From NCBI GenBank assembly GCA_945893145.1, contig CAMDDZ010000031.1, positions 1 through 56,712 of the forward strand: a stretch of 56,712 nt of DNA, in the 5' to 3' direction. The translations under genes were made by a program, and so were the position numbers. The number at the start of each line of letters is the position of its first letter. Position 1 is the first letter of the stretch. This DNA comes from Rhodoplanes serenus. GTDB lineage: Bacteria; Pseudomonadota; Alphaproteobacteria; Rhizobiales; Xanthobacteraceae. Under the pieces are notes generated by a model that saw only the letters and a program-made list of their open reading frames with translations, was not told the DNA's origin and searched no databases. This document shows positions 36,220-46,720 of the stretch, one piece after another.

Positions 36220-36290
36220 CGTTACCTCCCAACATTGACCAGCCATTCGCCGACCCGGGCTTGGGCCAATGGCTAACGGTCAGACTCCGG

Positions 36291-39200
36291 TCATTCGGCC
36301 GCGACCGCCGGCTGATGCGCCGGCTCGGCGACCTCAAGCTGCGGCTCGAGCCGCCGCTTGAGCTGCCGATCGATACGATCGAGGTAAACATAGATCACCG
36401 GCGTGATGTAGAGCGTCAACAGCTGCGACAGGCACAGGCCGCCGACCACCGCGATGCCGAGCGGCTGGCGCAGCTCGGCGCCCGCGCCCGAGCCGAGCGC
36501 AATCGGCAGCGCGCCGAAGATCGCCGCAAACGTCGTCATCATGATCGGCCGGAAGCGCAGCAGGCACGCCTCGCGGATTGCGGCCTCCGCCGTGAGACCG
36601 ACGCGCCGCCGTTCGATCGCGAAGTCCACCATCATGATGGCGTTCTTCTTCACGATGCCGACCAGCATCACGATGCCGATCATGGCGATCACCGATAGGT
36701 CCATGCGGAACAAGATCAGCGTGAGCAGTGCGCCGATACCCGCCGACGGCAGGCCGGAGATGATCGTAATCGGGTGAATGAAGCTTTCGTAGAGGATGCC
36801 CAGCACCACATAGGCGGCAAAGATCGCGGCGAGGATCAGGATGCCTTGGCCCTTTAACGATTCCTGGAACACCTGCGCGGTGCCCTGGAAGCCCGTGTTG
36901 ATGGTGGCCGGCAGGGCCGAGTCACGCTCGAGCTTCTGGATTGCCGTCACCGCGTCGCCGAGCGAATAGCCGGGCGCCAGGTTGAACGAAATGGTGACTG
37001 CCGGCTGCTGGCCCTGGTGATTGACCAAGAGCGGCCCGACGCTCGCGACCGGCTTGGTCACAGCCGACAGCGGGATCGATTGCCCTGACGGAATACCGTT
37101 GCCGGTGATACCGGAGCCCGGTCCGGTCGCAGTGGGGCTGGTCGCATTGCCGGGCCCGTTGGTTTTCACGAAGATTTTCGACAGGCTCGACGGGTCGGTG
37201 CGGAACTCAGGCGCCGCCTCGAGGATGACCTGATAGTCGTTGGTCGCCGTATAGATGGTCGCGACTTGGCGGGTGCCGAACGCGTTGAACATCTCCTGAC
37301 GGACCTGGTCGATGGTGACGCCATAGACCGCGGCCTTCTCGCGATCGACCTCGATCATCACCTGCGGATTGGTGACGTAGAGATCGGTGGTGACATCCTG
37401 CAGGCCCGGCAGCTTGGCGATCTTGTCACGCAATTCCGGCGCGAGCCGGTACAGCGTCTCGGTGTCGCTCGACTGCAGCGTATATTGATAAATGCTCTTG
37501 TTGATCTTCCCGCCGACGTTGATGTTCTGAATCATCTGGAAGTAGATCGCCATGCCGGTGACACTGCCGGTGCTGCGTCGGAACCGCTGGATGACGTCGC
37601 TCACTGGCCCGCGTTCGGCCTTCGGCTTCAGCGCTATCAGCATACGGCCTTGGTTCTGTGTGCTGTTTGGGCCGCCAACGCCGACGGTAGAATTGACGTA
37701 GAGCACCGCAGGGTCGGCGCGGACGATCTCGGCCATCTGGCGCTGGCGTTCCACCATGGCGGCGAACGAGGTGTCCGACTTCATCTCGGTAATGCCGAGC
37801 ATGTAGCCGGTGTCTTCGGTCGGGAAGAAGCCCTTCGGCACCACGATATAGAGCCAGACCGTGCCGACGACCGTCGCCAAGGTGATCATCAGGGTGATCG
37901 ATTTGTAGGCCAGCACCTTGTCGAGCGTCCATTCGTAGGCCTTGAGCCAGCCTTGGAACATGCGCTCGAACATGCGCAGGATCAGCGCCTGTTTCTTCTC
38001 GCCCTCGCCTTCGTGATGACCGCGCAGCACGCGGGCGCACAGCATCGGCGTCAGCGTCAGCGACACGAAGCCGGACAATATGATGGCCACCGCGATGGTG
38101 ACCGCGAATTCACGAAACACGCGGCCGACGATGCCTCCCATCAGCAGCACCGGGATGAACACCGCGATCAGCGAGAAGGTGATCGACACGATGGTGAAGC
38201 CGATCTCGCGCGCGCCCTTCAGCGCGGCCTCGAACGGCCGCATGCCGCCCTCGATGTGACGCACGATATTCTCGAGCATGACGATCGCGTCGTCGACCAC
38301 GAAGCCGACTGACAGCGTCAGCGCCAGCAGCGTCATGTTGTTGATCGAGAAGCCGAACAGGTACATCGCGGCGCAGGTGCCAACGAGTGAGATCGGCACT
38401 GCGAGCGCCGGAATGATGGTCGCGGAAGCCGAGCGCAGGAAAAGGAAAATCACCATAATGACGAGAGCAAAAGCGATCGCGAGCGTTTCCTGCACGTCAA
38501 AGACCGCCTGCCGGATCGAGATCGAACGATCCATCAGAGTTTCCATGCGGATCGACGGCGGGATCGAGGCGCGGAACTGCGGCAGCCTGGACATCACCGA
38601 GTCGACGACCTCGACCGTATTGGCGTCGGGTTGCCGCTGGATCGCAAGCACGACAGCGCGGTCGTTGTTGTACCAACTCGCAATCCTGTCGTTTTCGACG
38701 CTGTCGATGACACGCGCGATTTCGGTGAGCTTCACCGGCGCGCCGTTGCGGTAGGCGGCGATGACGTTGCGATAGTCGGACGCATGCCGCATCGCGCTGG
38801 AGGCGAGCAGCGTGACGTCTCGCGCGGGGCCGCTCAGCGTACCGACCGGCGTATTCGAGTTCGCCTTCGACAGCACGGTTCGGATGTCGTCGAGCGAGAT
38901 GTTGCGCGCCGCCGCGGCCAGCGGATCGACCTGGACCCGGACCGCGAATTTCTGCGACCCATAGACCAAAACTTGAGCTACACCGGCGAGTTGCGAAATC
39001 TGCTGTGCGAGCGTGATCTGGCCGTATTCGTCCACAGTCGACATTGGCAGCGTCGGCGAGATCAGGCTGATGAACAGCACTGGGAAGTCGCCGGGATTGA
39101 CCTTGCGGAAGAACGGCGGCGTGGTCATTTCGACCGGCAGCCGGCGGGCCGCGACAGCGAGCGCGGTTTGTACGTCGAGCGCAGCCCCGTCGATCTCACG

Positions 39201-39494
39201 GTTGAGATCGAACTGGATGGTGATTTGGGTCTGGCCGAGCGTCGATTGCGACGTCATCGACGAGATGCCGGCGATGGTCGAGAACTGGCGCTCGATGGGA
39301 CCGGCCACCGATGCCGCCATGGTCTCGGGGCTGGCGCCTGGCAGGTTCGCCGTGACCTGGATGGTCGGGAAGTCGACCCGCGGCAGCGCCGCGACCGCCA
39401 GCAGGCGGTAGCCGAAAATGCCGAACACGATGATCGACGCCGTGATGAGCGTCGTCATCACCGGCCGGCGGATACAGGTTTCCGAAATCTGCAT
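36291..39494 (-). CDS. RND multidrug efflux pump, inner-membrane subunit (MdtB/MdtC-like)
   Basis: This 1067-residue HAE-1 transporter has twelve membrane segments and two large periplasmic loops. The proton-relay Asp pair is in VGFVVDDAIVMLENI (near residue 405), and GYRLLAVAALPRVDFPTIQV and GASPETMAASVAGPIE mark the N-terminal region. It exports drugs or other amphiphiles by proton antiport. A Gly/Ser/Thr-rich insertion (NGPGNATSPTATGPGSG and following) precedes IPLSAVT in the second periplasmic loop. The adaptor gene ends 1 nt before this start. A tolC gene is present elsewhere in the window. Confidence 0.96.
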   Translation of the reverse strand: MQISETCIRRPVMTTLITASIIVFGIFGYRLLAVAALPRVDFPTIQVTANLPGASPETMAASVAGPIERQFSTIAGISSMTSQSTLGQTQITIQFDLNREIDGAALDVQTALAVAARRLPVEMTTPPFFRKVNPGDFPVLFISLISPTLPMSTVDEYGQITLAQQISQLAGVAQVLVYGSQKFAVRVQVDPLAAAARNISLDDIRTVLSKANSNTPVGTLSGPARDVTLLASSAMRHASDYRNVIAAYRNGAPVKLTEIARVIDSVENDRIASWYNNDRAVVLAIQRQPDANTVEVVDSVMSRLPQFRASIPPSIRMETLMDRSISIRQAVFDVQETLAIAFALVIMVIFLFLRSASATIIPALAVPISLVGTCAAMYLFGFSINNMTLLALTLSVGFVVDDAIVMLENIVRHIEGGMRPFEAALKGAREIGFTIVSITFSLIAVFIPVLLMGGIVGRVFREFAVTIAVAIILSGFVSLTLTPMLCARVLRGHHEGEGEKKQALILRMFERMFQGWLKAYEWTLDKVLAYKSITLMITLATVVGTVWLYIVVPKGFFPTEDTGYMLGITEMKSDTSFAAMVERQRQMAEIVRADPAVLYVNSTVGVGGPNSTQNQGRMLIALKPKAERGPVSDVIQRFRRSTGSVTGMAIYFQMIQNINVGGKINKSIYQYTLQSSDTETLYRLAPELRDKIAKLPGLQDVTTDLYVTNPQVMIEVDREKAAVYGVTIDQVRQEMFNAFGTRQVATIYTATNDYQVILEAAPEFRTDPSSLSKIFVKTNGPGNATSPTATGPGSGITGNGIPSGQSIPLSAVTKPVASVGPLLVNHQGQQPAVTISFNLAPGYSLGDAVTAIQKLERDSALPATINTGFQGTAQVFQESLKGQGILILAAIFAAYVVLGILYESFIHPITIISGLPSAGIGALLTLILFRMDLSVIAMIGIVMLVGIVKKNAIMMVDFAIERRRVGLTAEAAIREACLLRFRPIMMTTFAAIFGALPIALGSGAGAELRQPLGIAVVGGLCLSQLLTLYITPVIYVYLDRIDRQLKRRLEPQLEVAEPAHQPAVAAE

Positions 39495-39495
39495 G

Positions 39496-40623
39496 TCAGG
39501 AGCCAGCCTTATTGCGGATCGTCACCCGGCTGCCATTGGAAAGCTGAAGCTGGCCGTCGGTGACCACGACCTCGCCTTCCTCAAGGCCGCTCGCGACCAG
39601 AGCCTCGCCGTCAACGGTGCGGTCAACCTTGACGGGGCGGACCGCGACGGTGTCGCCCTTCACCACAAACACGAAGGCGCCGGACTGGCTGAACTGGAGG
39701 GCCGCCTCCGGGACCTTGACGCCTTCGACGTGGCGCAAGGTAAGGCGCGTGTTGACCAGCGTGCCCGGCCAGAGCAATTCATCGGTGTTTGGCATGGTAG
39801 CGCGGATGATCACCATGCCGGTCGCCGGATCGACCGTGTTCTCGATCATCGTGACTTGGCCGGTGGCGCGATCGTCGCTGCCTGGCACCAAGGCTTCTAG
39901 CGTTGCGGTCTCGGCCGCCAGTGCCTGGCGCACATCTGGCAGGTTGCGCTGGGGGATCGTGAAGGAGATATAGATCGGCGCGACCTGGTTGATGGTGGCA
40001 AGGGGCGCAGTATCGGCCTGCCGCACGATGTTGCCGACCTTCACGCTGGCCATGCTGATGCGGCCGGAAATCGGGGCGCGGATCGTGCAGAAGCCGAGCT
40101 GAACCTTGAGGCTTTCCAAGGTCGCCCGGTTGGACTCTGCGAGCGCGCGCGAGACGTTGACCTGGGTCTGGGAGTTGTTGAGGGTGACGATCGGGACCGC
40201 GTTCTTATCGGCGAGTTCGGTGTAGCGCTTCACGTCGCGCAGCGCCTGTTGCAGTTGGGCCTCTGCACCATCGATCACCGCCTGCACTCGCCTGATGTCC
40301 GCCTCGATCTGGCGGCCATCGAACGTGAACAGCACGGCACCCTGCTTGACCAAGGCGCCATCGGCGAACTGAACCCCGATAATCTCGCTATCGACCCGCG
40401 GCTTGATGGCGACGCTCGCCATCGTGGTGACGTTACCGAGCGCTTCGAGGCGCGCCGGGACCGTTCCCTTGACGGCCTTGGCAACCTGCACCAGCACCGG
40501 ACGCGGCCCCGCAGGTGCCTGCGCCGCCGCGCGCTCGCCCATCAACTGGCCACGATAAACCCATGCGGCACCCCCCAGCATGAGCACCGCCATCGCTCCG
40601 ACCAACAAAATCCGTTTCGACAT
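39496..40623 (-). CDS. RND efflux adaptor (membrane fusion protein)
   Basis: This 375-residue periplasmic adaptor has an N-terminal membrane anchor (LLVGAMAVLMLGGAAWVYRG), a lipoyl half-motif GNVTTMASVAIKPRVDSEI, a coiled-coil hairpin (about residues 110-170) and RAPISGRISMASVKVGNIV, typical of MdtA/AcrA. It links the RND pump to an outer-membrane channel. The start at 40623 begins the anchor; the upstream frame lacks support. The TGA-C-ATG junction with the pump gene shows tight coupling. Confidence 0.94.
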   Translation of the reverse strand: MSKRILLVGAMAVLMLGGAAWVYRGQLMGERAAAQAPAGPRPVLVQVAKAVKGTVPARLEALGNVTTMASVAIKPRVDSEIIGVQFADGALVKQGAVLFTFDGRQIEADIRRVQAVIDGAEAQLQQALRDVKRYTELADKNAVPIVTLNNSQTQVNVSRALAESNRATLESLKVQLGFCTIRAPISGRISMASVKVGNIVRQADTAPLATINQVAPIYISFTIPQRNLPDVRQALAAETATLEALVPGSDDRATGQVTMIENTVDPATGMVIIRATMPNTDELLWPGTLVNTRLTLRHVEGVKVPEAALQFSQSGAFVFVVKGDTVAVRPVKVDRTVDGEALVASGLEEGEVVVTDGQLQLSNGSRVTIRNKAGS

Positions 40624-40847
40624 TCCACCCGCTCTCGGCCCGAGACTCGATTTCGCGTCCCGGCTTCCCCTGCCGCCCGGCCAGCATTTCCCCAAAAAAC
40701 GCGATGGTTTCTACCACAACCTCTTCGGCCGCGCACGTTTCTCTGGCTACAAACACCAGCCTCCCCGAATGATTTCAGCCATTCATGTGGGCAATTCCTT
40801 CCGGCGGTGCGGCATCTTGGTTAATCTGCGCTGCCCAAAGGTTTCGC

Positions 40848-41636
40848 ATGCGCATCGCCACATGGAACGTCAATTCGATCCGGCAACGAATCGAGCCGCT
40901 GACCGCGTGGCTCGCCGAACGCGCGCCTGATGTTGTCTGCCTGCAGGAAACCAAATGCGTCGATGACGCCTTCCCGCGGGCGGCGTTCGAGGCGCTCGGC
41001 TACAACGTGGCCGTGCATGGTCAGAAGACCTTCAACGGCGTGGCGATATTGTCGAAGTTCAAATTCGACGAAGTGACCCCTGGCCTGCCCGGCGACGACC
41101 ACGACGATCACGCCCGTTTTCTGGAAGCCGCGATCTCCACCAAACACGGCGTGGTGCGGGTGGCCTCGATCTATCTGCCCAACGGAAACCCGCCAGAAAC
41201 AGAAAAATATAAGTACAAAATCAAATGGATGGATCGGCTTTTTAAATATGCAGAAGAGCGACTTCATCTAGAAGAGCCGCTGATCCTCGCAGGCGATTAT
41301 AACGTCATCCCAAATGCGATCGACGTCCACAATCCGGCCGCCTGGGCCGGCGACGCGCTGTTCCTGCCGCAGACCCGCGAGCGGTTCCACGCCCTCACCC
41401 ATCTGGGCCTGACCGACGCCGTCCGGGCGGTGAGCGACGAGCAAGGTCTCTACACGTTCTGGGACTATCAGGCGGGCGCCTGGCAGAAGAACTGGGGCAT
41501 CCGCATCGATCACCTGCTGCTGTCGCCGCAGGCCGCCGATCGGCTCACCACGGCCGGCATCGACAAGCACGTCCGCTCTTGGGAGAAGCCGTCCGATCAC
41601 GTCCCGGTTTGGATCGATCTGGCGATTGAGACCTAA
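40848..41636 (+). CDS. xthA: Exodeoxyribonuclease III (apurinic/apyrimidinic endonuclease)
   Basis: This 262-residue enzyme repairs abasic sites. Active-site marks are RIATWNVNSIR (Asn), CLQETK (metal Glu), LAGDYNVIP (Asp-Asn) and KPSDHVPVW (catalytic His with Asp). The ATG at 40848 begins the family sequence. Positions 41194-41276 (residues about 116-143, EKYKYKIKWMDRLFKYAEE) are only about 30 percent GC, far below the flanks, although the protein stays conserved. It converges on the ExoR-like gene 18 bp away. Confidence 0.96.
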   Translation: MRIATWNVNSIRQRIEPLTAWLAERAPDVVCLQETKCVDDAFPRAAFEALGYNVAVHGQKTFNGVAILSKFKFDEVTPGLPGDDHDDHARFLEAAISTKHGVVRVASIYLPNGNPPETEKYKYKIKWMDRLFKYAEERLHLEEPLILAGDYNVIPNAIDVHNPAAWAGDALFLPQTRERFHALTHLGLTDAVRAVSDEQGLYTFWDYQAGAWQKNWGIRIDHLLLSPQAADRLTTAGIDKHVRSWEKPSDHVPVWIDLAIET

Positions 41637-41654
41637 CGGCCTGCGTCGCGGAGC

Positions 41655-42458
41655 TTACTCGCGGCGGCCTTGGACCCACCGCTCCAGCAGCATCAGGGCC
41701 AGCGTGCGCTCGTCGTCGTTGGCCTCACGCATCGCTTTTTCGCGCAATTCGACGTTCGCGGCCACGGCGCCGCCCGGCCCGTCGCAGGCAATCGTCAGCC
41801 ACATCAAGCCGGAGGCGCGCTGCCGCATGCCGGGCTCGCCCCAGAACAGGATGCGGCCGAGTTCCGCCTGCGATTTGAAATGGCCCTTGCGGGCTGCCAG
41901 CAGCAGCCAAGGCACCGCCCGGCGGGCATCGCGGTCGACGCCGACGCCGTTGATATAAAGGCGTGCCAGCCGGTACTGCGCTTCCGGGTCGCCAAAGTAG
42001 GACGCCGCATGATGGAACATCCTGCGGGCTAGGTCCGGGTTGGACTGCAGCGATGCTTGCGGGATGCCATCCAGATAGTACTCACCGAGCGCCACGAAGG
42101 CGTTGGCGACGAAACGCGAGCGCGGAATCGCCGGGCTGTCGTCGGCGTGGCTGTCGGCGAACTTGCGGAAGTATTCGAAGGCGCGGACATCGTCGCGCGC
42201 CACGCCCTTGCCTTCGGCATACATGCGGCCGAGCTGCCAAAGCGCAAATCCGTGCCCGTGTTCGGCCGCATATTGCAGCGCCGTGATCGCCCGCGTGCTT
42301 TCCCCGCTCTGCAGCGCCTCGGTGCCGACCCGGAACGCATCGACCGGCGAACCCATCGGCACATTCGGCGACGGCGTGCCATCGAGCGATAGCGTCGGGC
42401 TCAGGCCCAACGCGAGCCCGATCACGCCAGTGGCGAAGATGACCCTAGATATCCGCAT
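41655..42458 (-). CDS. Sel1-repeat periplasmic protein, ExoR-like
   Basis: This 267-residue protein has an N-terminal signal sequence and several Sel1 repeats: [50 protein letters not shown] and [14 protein letters not shown]. The size, the spacing, and the ALGEYY and [11 protein letters not shown] wording resemble rhizobial ExoR, a periplasmic repressor of the ExoS-ChvI two-component system controlling succinoglycan, flagella and virulence. The ATG at 42458 lies inside the 3' end of ilvD (14-bp overlap); GTG 42479 is an alternative. ExoR identity is likely but not certain; no exoS or chvI is nearby. Confidence 0.8.
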   Translation of the reverse strand: MRISRVIFATGVIGLALGLSPTLSLDGTPSPNVPMGSPVDAFRVGTEALQSGESTRAITALQYAAEHGHGFALWQLGRMYAEGKGVARDDVRAFEYFRKFADSHADDSPAIPRSRFVANAFVALGEYYLDGIPQASLQSNPDLARRMFHHAASYFGDPEAQYRLARLYINGVGVDRDARRAVPWLLLAARKGHFKSQAELGRILFWGEPGMRQRASGLMWLTIACDGPGGAVAANVELREKAMREANDDERTLALMLLERWVQGRRE

Positions 42459-44169
42459 AGCACGTCGTTTCGGCTGCACCGCCCGGATGGGTCACGGCGC
42501 CGTTGACGGCCGGACCAACCTGCTGGGCGTATTTCCACAGATAGCCAGATGTGGATTGGCTTTCCCGTGCCTTCCAATCCTTCTGCCGCTTGGATAGTTC
42601 CGCGGCCGTCAGCTTCACATTGATGGTGCCGACAACCGCATCGATCTCGATGATATCGCCGTCGCGGATCAGCGCGATCGGGCCGCCCACCGCCGCTTCC
42701 GGTCCGACATGGCCGACGCAGAAGCCGCGCGTCGCGCCGGAGAAACGGCCGTCGGTGATCAGCGCAACCTTGCCGCCGGTGCCCTGGCCATAAAGCGCGG
42801 CGGTCGTCGCCAGCATCTCGCGCATGCCGGGACCGCCCTTCGGGCCTTCGTAGCGAATGACGAAGACGTCGCCTTCTTTGTACTTGCGCGCCTTGACGGC
42901 GGCGAAACAGGCATCCTCGCCATCGAAGCAGCGCGCCGGTCCGGTGAACTTCAACTCAGACATACCGGCGACCTTCACGATCGCGCCGTCAGGCGCGATA
43001 TTGCCTTTCAGGCCGACCACGCCGCCCGTCTTGGTGATGGGCTTGTTGGCCGGATAGACCACGTCCTGGTCCGGGTTCCACTTCACGCTCTTGAGGTTCT
43101 GGGCAATCGTGCGGCCCGTCACCGTCATGCAGTTGCCGTGCAGGAACCCGTGGTCCAGCAGGGTTTTCATGAGCAGCGGAATGCCGCCAACTTCGAACAT
43201 GTCCTTGGCGACATAACGGCCGCCCGGCTTCAAATCCGCGATATATGGTGTTCTTTTGAAGACCTCGGCGACGTCGAACAGCGTGAACTCGATGCCGCAT
43301 TCATGCGCGATCGCCGGAAGGTGCAGAGCGGCGTTCGTGGAGCCGCCCGATGCCGCGACCACAGCGGCGGCGTTTTCCAGCGCCTTCTTGGTGACGATGT
43401 CACGCGGCCGGAGGTTCTCGGCGATCAGGCTCATCACCTGCTCGCCAGCCGTCATGCAAAAGCGGTCGCGAATTTCGTAAGGCGCAGGCGCACCCGCCGA
43501 ATACGGCAACGCGAGCCCGATCGCCTCGGACACCGTCGCCATCGTGTTGGCGGTGAACTGCGCGCCGCAGGCTCCGGCCGATGGGCACGCCACCTGCTCG
43601 AGTTCATCAAGATCAGCATTCGACATTTCGCCGACCGAATGCTTGCCGACCGCCTCGAACACGTCTTGCACCGTGACGGGCTTGCCCTTGAAGGTGCCGG
43701 GCAGAATCGAACCGCCGTAAATGAAAACCGAAGGCACGTTGAGGCGGCACATCGCCATCATCATGCCGGGCAGCGACTTGTCGCAGCCGGCGAGGCCCAC
43801 AAGGCCGTCATAGCCATGGCCGCGAACCGTAAGTTCCACGGAATCGGCGATCACCTCGCGAGACGGCAGCGACGAGCGCATGCCGTCGTGACCCATCGCG
43901 ATGCCGTCGGTGACCGTGATGGTGCAAAACTCGCGCGGCGTGCCGCCGGCGGCCGCAACGCCCTTCTTGGCGGCCTGGGCTTGGCGCATCAGCGCGATGT
44001 TGCAGGGAGCGGCTTCGTTCCAGCAGGATGCAACGCCGACAAATGGCTGATGGATCTGCGCCGTGGTGAGACCCATGGCGTAGTAATACGACCGGTGCGG
44101 CGCACGCGCTGGCCCTTCGGTGACGTGCCGGCTGGGCAGCTTGGCCTTCAACTTGGTCTTGGCGTCCAT
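42445..44169 (-). CDS. ilvD: Dihydroxy-acid dehydratase
   Basis: IlvD converts dihydroxyisovalerate and dihydroxymethylvalerate to 2-oxo acids in valine and isoleucine synthesis. This 574-residue Fe-S enzyme has the cluster cysteines in [10 protein letters not shown] and [17 protein letters not shown], and the C-terminal [18 protein letters not shown] 44169 is the likely start; the frame extends 11 codons upstream. The gene ends inside the start region of the ExoR-like gene, so the two may be translationally coupled. Confidence 0.97.
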   Translation of the reverse strand: MDAKTKLKAKLPSRHVTEGPARAPHRSYYYAMGLTTAQIHQPFVGVASCWNEAAPCNIALMRQAQAAKKGVAAAGGTPREFCTITVTDGIAMGHDGMRSSLPSREVIADSVELTVRGHGYDGLVGLAGCDKSLPGMMMAMCRLNVPSVFIYGGSILPGTFKGKPVTVQDVFEAVGKHSVGEMSNADLDELEQVACPSAGACGAQFTANTMATVSEAIGLALPYSAGAPAPYEIRDRFCMTAGEQVMSLIAENLRPRDIVTKKALENAAAVVAASGGSTNAALHLPAIAHECGIEFTLFDVAEVFKRTPYIADLKPGGRYVAKDMFEVGGIPLLMKTLLDHGFLHGNCMTVTGRTIAQNLKSVKWNPDQDVVYPANKPITKTGGVVGLKGNIAPDGAIVKVAGMSELKFTGPARCFDGEDACFAAVKARKYKEGDVFVIRYEGPKGGPGMREMLATTAALYGQGTGGKVALITDGRFSGATRGFCVGHVGPEAAVGGPIALIRDGDIIEIDAVVGTINVKLTAAELSKRQKDWKARESQSTSGYLWKYAQQVGPAVNGAVTHPGGAAETTCYADI

Positions 44170-44433
44170 CGACGTTTCAGGCCCCCCGGCCCGCCGCCAC
44201 ACATCCCCCCGCGGGATGCGCTTGCGGTTCGTGTTGCAACCCTGCTGCTACGCGCTCACCTCAAAAACAGAAACCTCCGCAACAGCTTGGCGCGGCCTCG
44301 ATCTCTGGGACCGGTATGGCCAAATCGCGGCGCGGTGCCGCACTCGGCTTCGGATAACTCAGTTCGTGGCGGCGTGTTGCAGCCGCGCCACAGCTGGGCC
44401 TGACCCGTTTCGGGAATGGCGCGGGCGAGCGCA

Positions 44434-45066
44434 TCAACGGCGAGGCTCCGGTTGCCAGCCGGATTTGCTGGGATTGCTCGACCGCACGCAGTCTGGCAGC
44501 GGGCCGCCGGGCAGATCGGCGCCGGCGATCACCCGCAAGGCGGTCGCGACACCGCCCTGGAAGTCCCGGGGCTTGAGGCCGCCGGCGGTGTGGACCGCCA
44601 GCATGGCCTCGGCGACCGGCCGGTCGAGGATCGAGCGCCTGGCCTGCCAGACCCGGTCAAGCTCGGCTTCGCTCACGGGACAGATCGGGAAGTTCTGGCA
44701 GCCGGCGGTGCGCATCAGCACTTCGGCATAATTGGTGGCGGCGATGAGATAGAGCGTGCGGCTATCGCTGTCGCAGGCCGGGTAGCGAAAAGCATGCCCG
44801 CGCAACACGACCGAGCGGCGGAGCAACTCGTTATCGGTCAGGCCGCTGCCCGGCGGCCAGCCTGCAATCGCCGGTGTGGCCGGAGCCGAGACAAGAGTTG
44901 GGGAAGCGTCCGCGCCTGCAGGCGTGAAGGCGTTGCTGGACTTGCCAAGGCCGATCGCCCAGCCGCCCGCGAAGGTCGCGACAAATACTCCCGCGCCAAG
45001 CGCAAGCGTACGCCACTCCAACATAGCTCCCCACCAACTCCGACGAAGGAGCGGATTGTGCCGCAT
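44434..45066 (-). CDS. Uncharacterised membrane-anchored protein
   Basis: This 210-residue protein has one N-terminal hydrophobic helix (LALGAGVFVATFAGGWAIGLG, residues 20-40) followed by a probably periplasmic domain of 165 residues. The domain has four cysteines (ACDSD, GCQNFPIC, DCVRSS) that may form two disulfides, and segments such as LYLIAATNYAEVLMRTAGC. No family is recognised. A start 14 codons later (MLEWRT) would still include the helix. It diverges from the glycosylase gene across 74 bp. Confidence 0.65.
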   Translation of the reverse strand: MRHNPLLRRSWWGAMLEWRTLALGAGVFVATFAGGWAIGLGKSSNAFTPAGADASPTLVSAPATPAIAGWPPGSGLTDNELLRRSVVLRGHAFRYPACDSDSRTLYLIAATNYAEVLMRTAGCQNFPICPVSEAELDRVWQARRSILDRPVAEAMLAVHTAGGLKPRDFQGGVATALRVIAGADLPGGPLPDCVRSSNPSKSGWQPEPRR

Positions 45067-45140
45067 CGTCCTCTCGGTCCGGTGAACGGAGCGCGCGGAA
45101 GCTTAGCGATTGCCGCAAGATTTGATTAAACAAGCCGCCC

Positions 45141-45713
45141 ATGCCGAAACCCCGCCCGATCCGCCGCGATTTCTTCGCCCGCAGCGTCCATGAGATTGCG
45201 CCCGAGTTGATCGGCGCGACGCTGCTGGTCGGCGGCGTCGGCGGCCGCATCGTCGAGCTCGAGGCCTATCATCACACCGATCCGGCGGCGCATTCCTACA
45301 ACGGCGTAACCGAGCGCAACGCCGTAATGTTCGGCCCGCCGGGCACCGTCTATGTCTATCGCTCCTATGGCATCCACTGGTGCCTGAATTTCGTCTGCGA
45401 GCCGGCAGGCTCGGCGAGCGCCGTGCTGATCCGCGCGCTCGAACCAACCGAAGGTCTGGCCCGGATGCGGCGCCGCCGTGGTTTGAGCGAAGAGCGCCTG
45501 CTCTGCTCCGGGCCAGGTCGGCTCGCCGAGGCGCTCGGCGTCACGCACGCGCACAACGGTCTGGCGCTCGATCGCGCGCCGTTTGAGCTTTACGCGCGGA
45601 CGGAAAAACCCGACATCGCGGTGGGCGTGCGGATCGGCATCACCAAGGCGGCAGAACTGCCGTGGCGCTACGGCATCGCTGGCTCGCGCTATCTCAGCAA
45701 GCCATTCAAATGA
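45141..45713 (+). CDS. 3-methyladenine DNA glycosylase (Mpg/AAG family)
   Basis: This 190-residue repair enzyme removes alkylated purines. It shows the family marks [19 protein letters not shown] (catalytic Glu in EAY), [21 protein letters not shown] (split over residues 63-83) and [13 protein letters not shown]. The length is normal for bacterial AAG-type glycosylases. It is transcribed alone and converges on the propeller gene 25 bp downstream. Confidence 0.95.
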   Translation: MPKPRPIRRDFFARSVHEIAPELIGATLLVGGVGGRIVELEAYHHTDPAAHSYNGVTERNAVMFGPPGTVYVYRSYGIHWCLNFVCEPAGSASAVLIRALEPTEGLARMRRRRGLSEERLLCSGPGRLAEALGVTHAHNGLALDRAPFELYARTEKPDIAVGVRIGITKAAELPWRYGIAGSRYLSKPFK

Positions 45714-45738
45714 ACTCGAGCGAGATCAAGCGCCGGCC

Positions 45739-46701
45739 TTAACGCGGCTCGTCATACGCCACGATGAACTCGCAACCGGCTGCCGTCGGAAACGTGCGGG
45801 TGACGGCGCCGGTGGCGAGCTCGAACTCCCACACCTCATTGTCATCGTGGCAGCAAATGTAAGCGTGCTTGCCGCCGGGCGCGAAGCCAAAACCCATCGG
45901 CGATTTCTTGGTCGGGAACGACGCGATCTGCTTGAGCCCATCGGCCCGATAGATCGCGGCATGATGATCCTGGTTCGAGGACACCACGACATATTGATTG
46001 TCCGGCGCCACGCGCACACGCCGCATCTGCCGCTTGGTGCCATCGGCGCCGTCGATCGGAACGGTTCGCGTCACCGCGTGGCTCGCGGCGTCGATCACGT
46101 AAAACTCGGCCGCCGTCTGGGCGCAGCAATAGACTGTGCCGCCATCCGGCGAAATCGCGATGCCCTCCATGATGCTCGGAAGCTTGATCCGGTCGATCAC
46201 CTTGCGTGACCGCAGATCGACCACCGCAAGCCAATCCTGCTTGACCGAGACGAACAGCTTGCCGGTGGGGTGGCTGACCGCGACCCAGTGGGCGGTTGAA
46301 CCGACATCGACCGCCTCGACCTTGTCGGTCTTGGGATCAATCGCCAGCACGGCGTTGCCGAGTTCGCCGGAGCACCACAGCGTGCCAAAATTGTCCATCA
46401 TCACGCCGTGCGGCGCATAGACGGCGCCGAGATCGATCACACGCGTGAGCGACTTCGACGGCAGGTCAATCACCACCATGCGTCGATCCGGGTTGACGCG
46501 CTTGATGAAAATGCCATCGCCATAGACCGTGCCGTAGGCGGTGCGGCCATCGGCCGATAACGCAAGCTCGTGCGTCGAGCCCGGCATGTCGATCGTTGCC
46601 TGGGTGGTGAGTGTCGCTGCGTCAAGAAAATGCACCTTGTGCGCCGTCTTCGCGGTGACGATCAGGTTCGGACCGCCGGGCCGGTTGTTGAGGTCAATCA
46701 T
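45739..46701 (-). CDS. YncE-type beta-propeller protein
   Basis: This 320-residue protein has about six or seven blade-like repeats with D-G-x-x-x-Y-x-T/C patterns (LSADGRTAYGTVYG, SPDGGTVYCCAQT, APDNQYVVVSS, APGGKHAYICCHD), typical of YncE/lactonase-like propellers. No signal peptide is evident. Members bind ligands or act as lactonase-like enzymes; the activity here is unknown. It is the last gene of a three-gene run with 19 bp to the SDR gene. Confidence 0.85.
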   Translation of the reverse strand: MIDLNNRPGGPNLIVTAKTAHKVHFLDAATLTTQATIDMPGSTHELALSADGRTAYGTVYGDGIFIKRVNPDRRMVVIDLPSKSLTRVIDLGAVYAPHGVMMDNFGTLWCSGELGNAVLAIDPKTDKVEAVDVGSTAHWVAVSHPTGKLFVSVKQDWLAVVDLRSRKVIDRIKLPSIMEGIAISPDGGTVYCCAQTAAEFYVIDAASHAVTRTVPIDGADGTKRQMRRVRVAPDNQYVVVSSNQDHHAAIYRADGLKQIASFPTKKSPMGFGFAPGGKHAYICCHDDNEVWEFELATGAVTRTFPTAAGCEFIVAYDEPR

Positions 46702-46720
46702 GAGAACCCTCCATCACGCT

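Noticed and set aside
42709..44403. 564-residue open frame opposite ilvD
   Set aside because: Antisense shadow of ilvD with Arg/His-rich composition and no recognisable domain.
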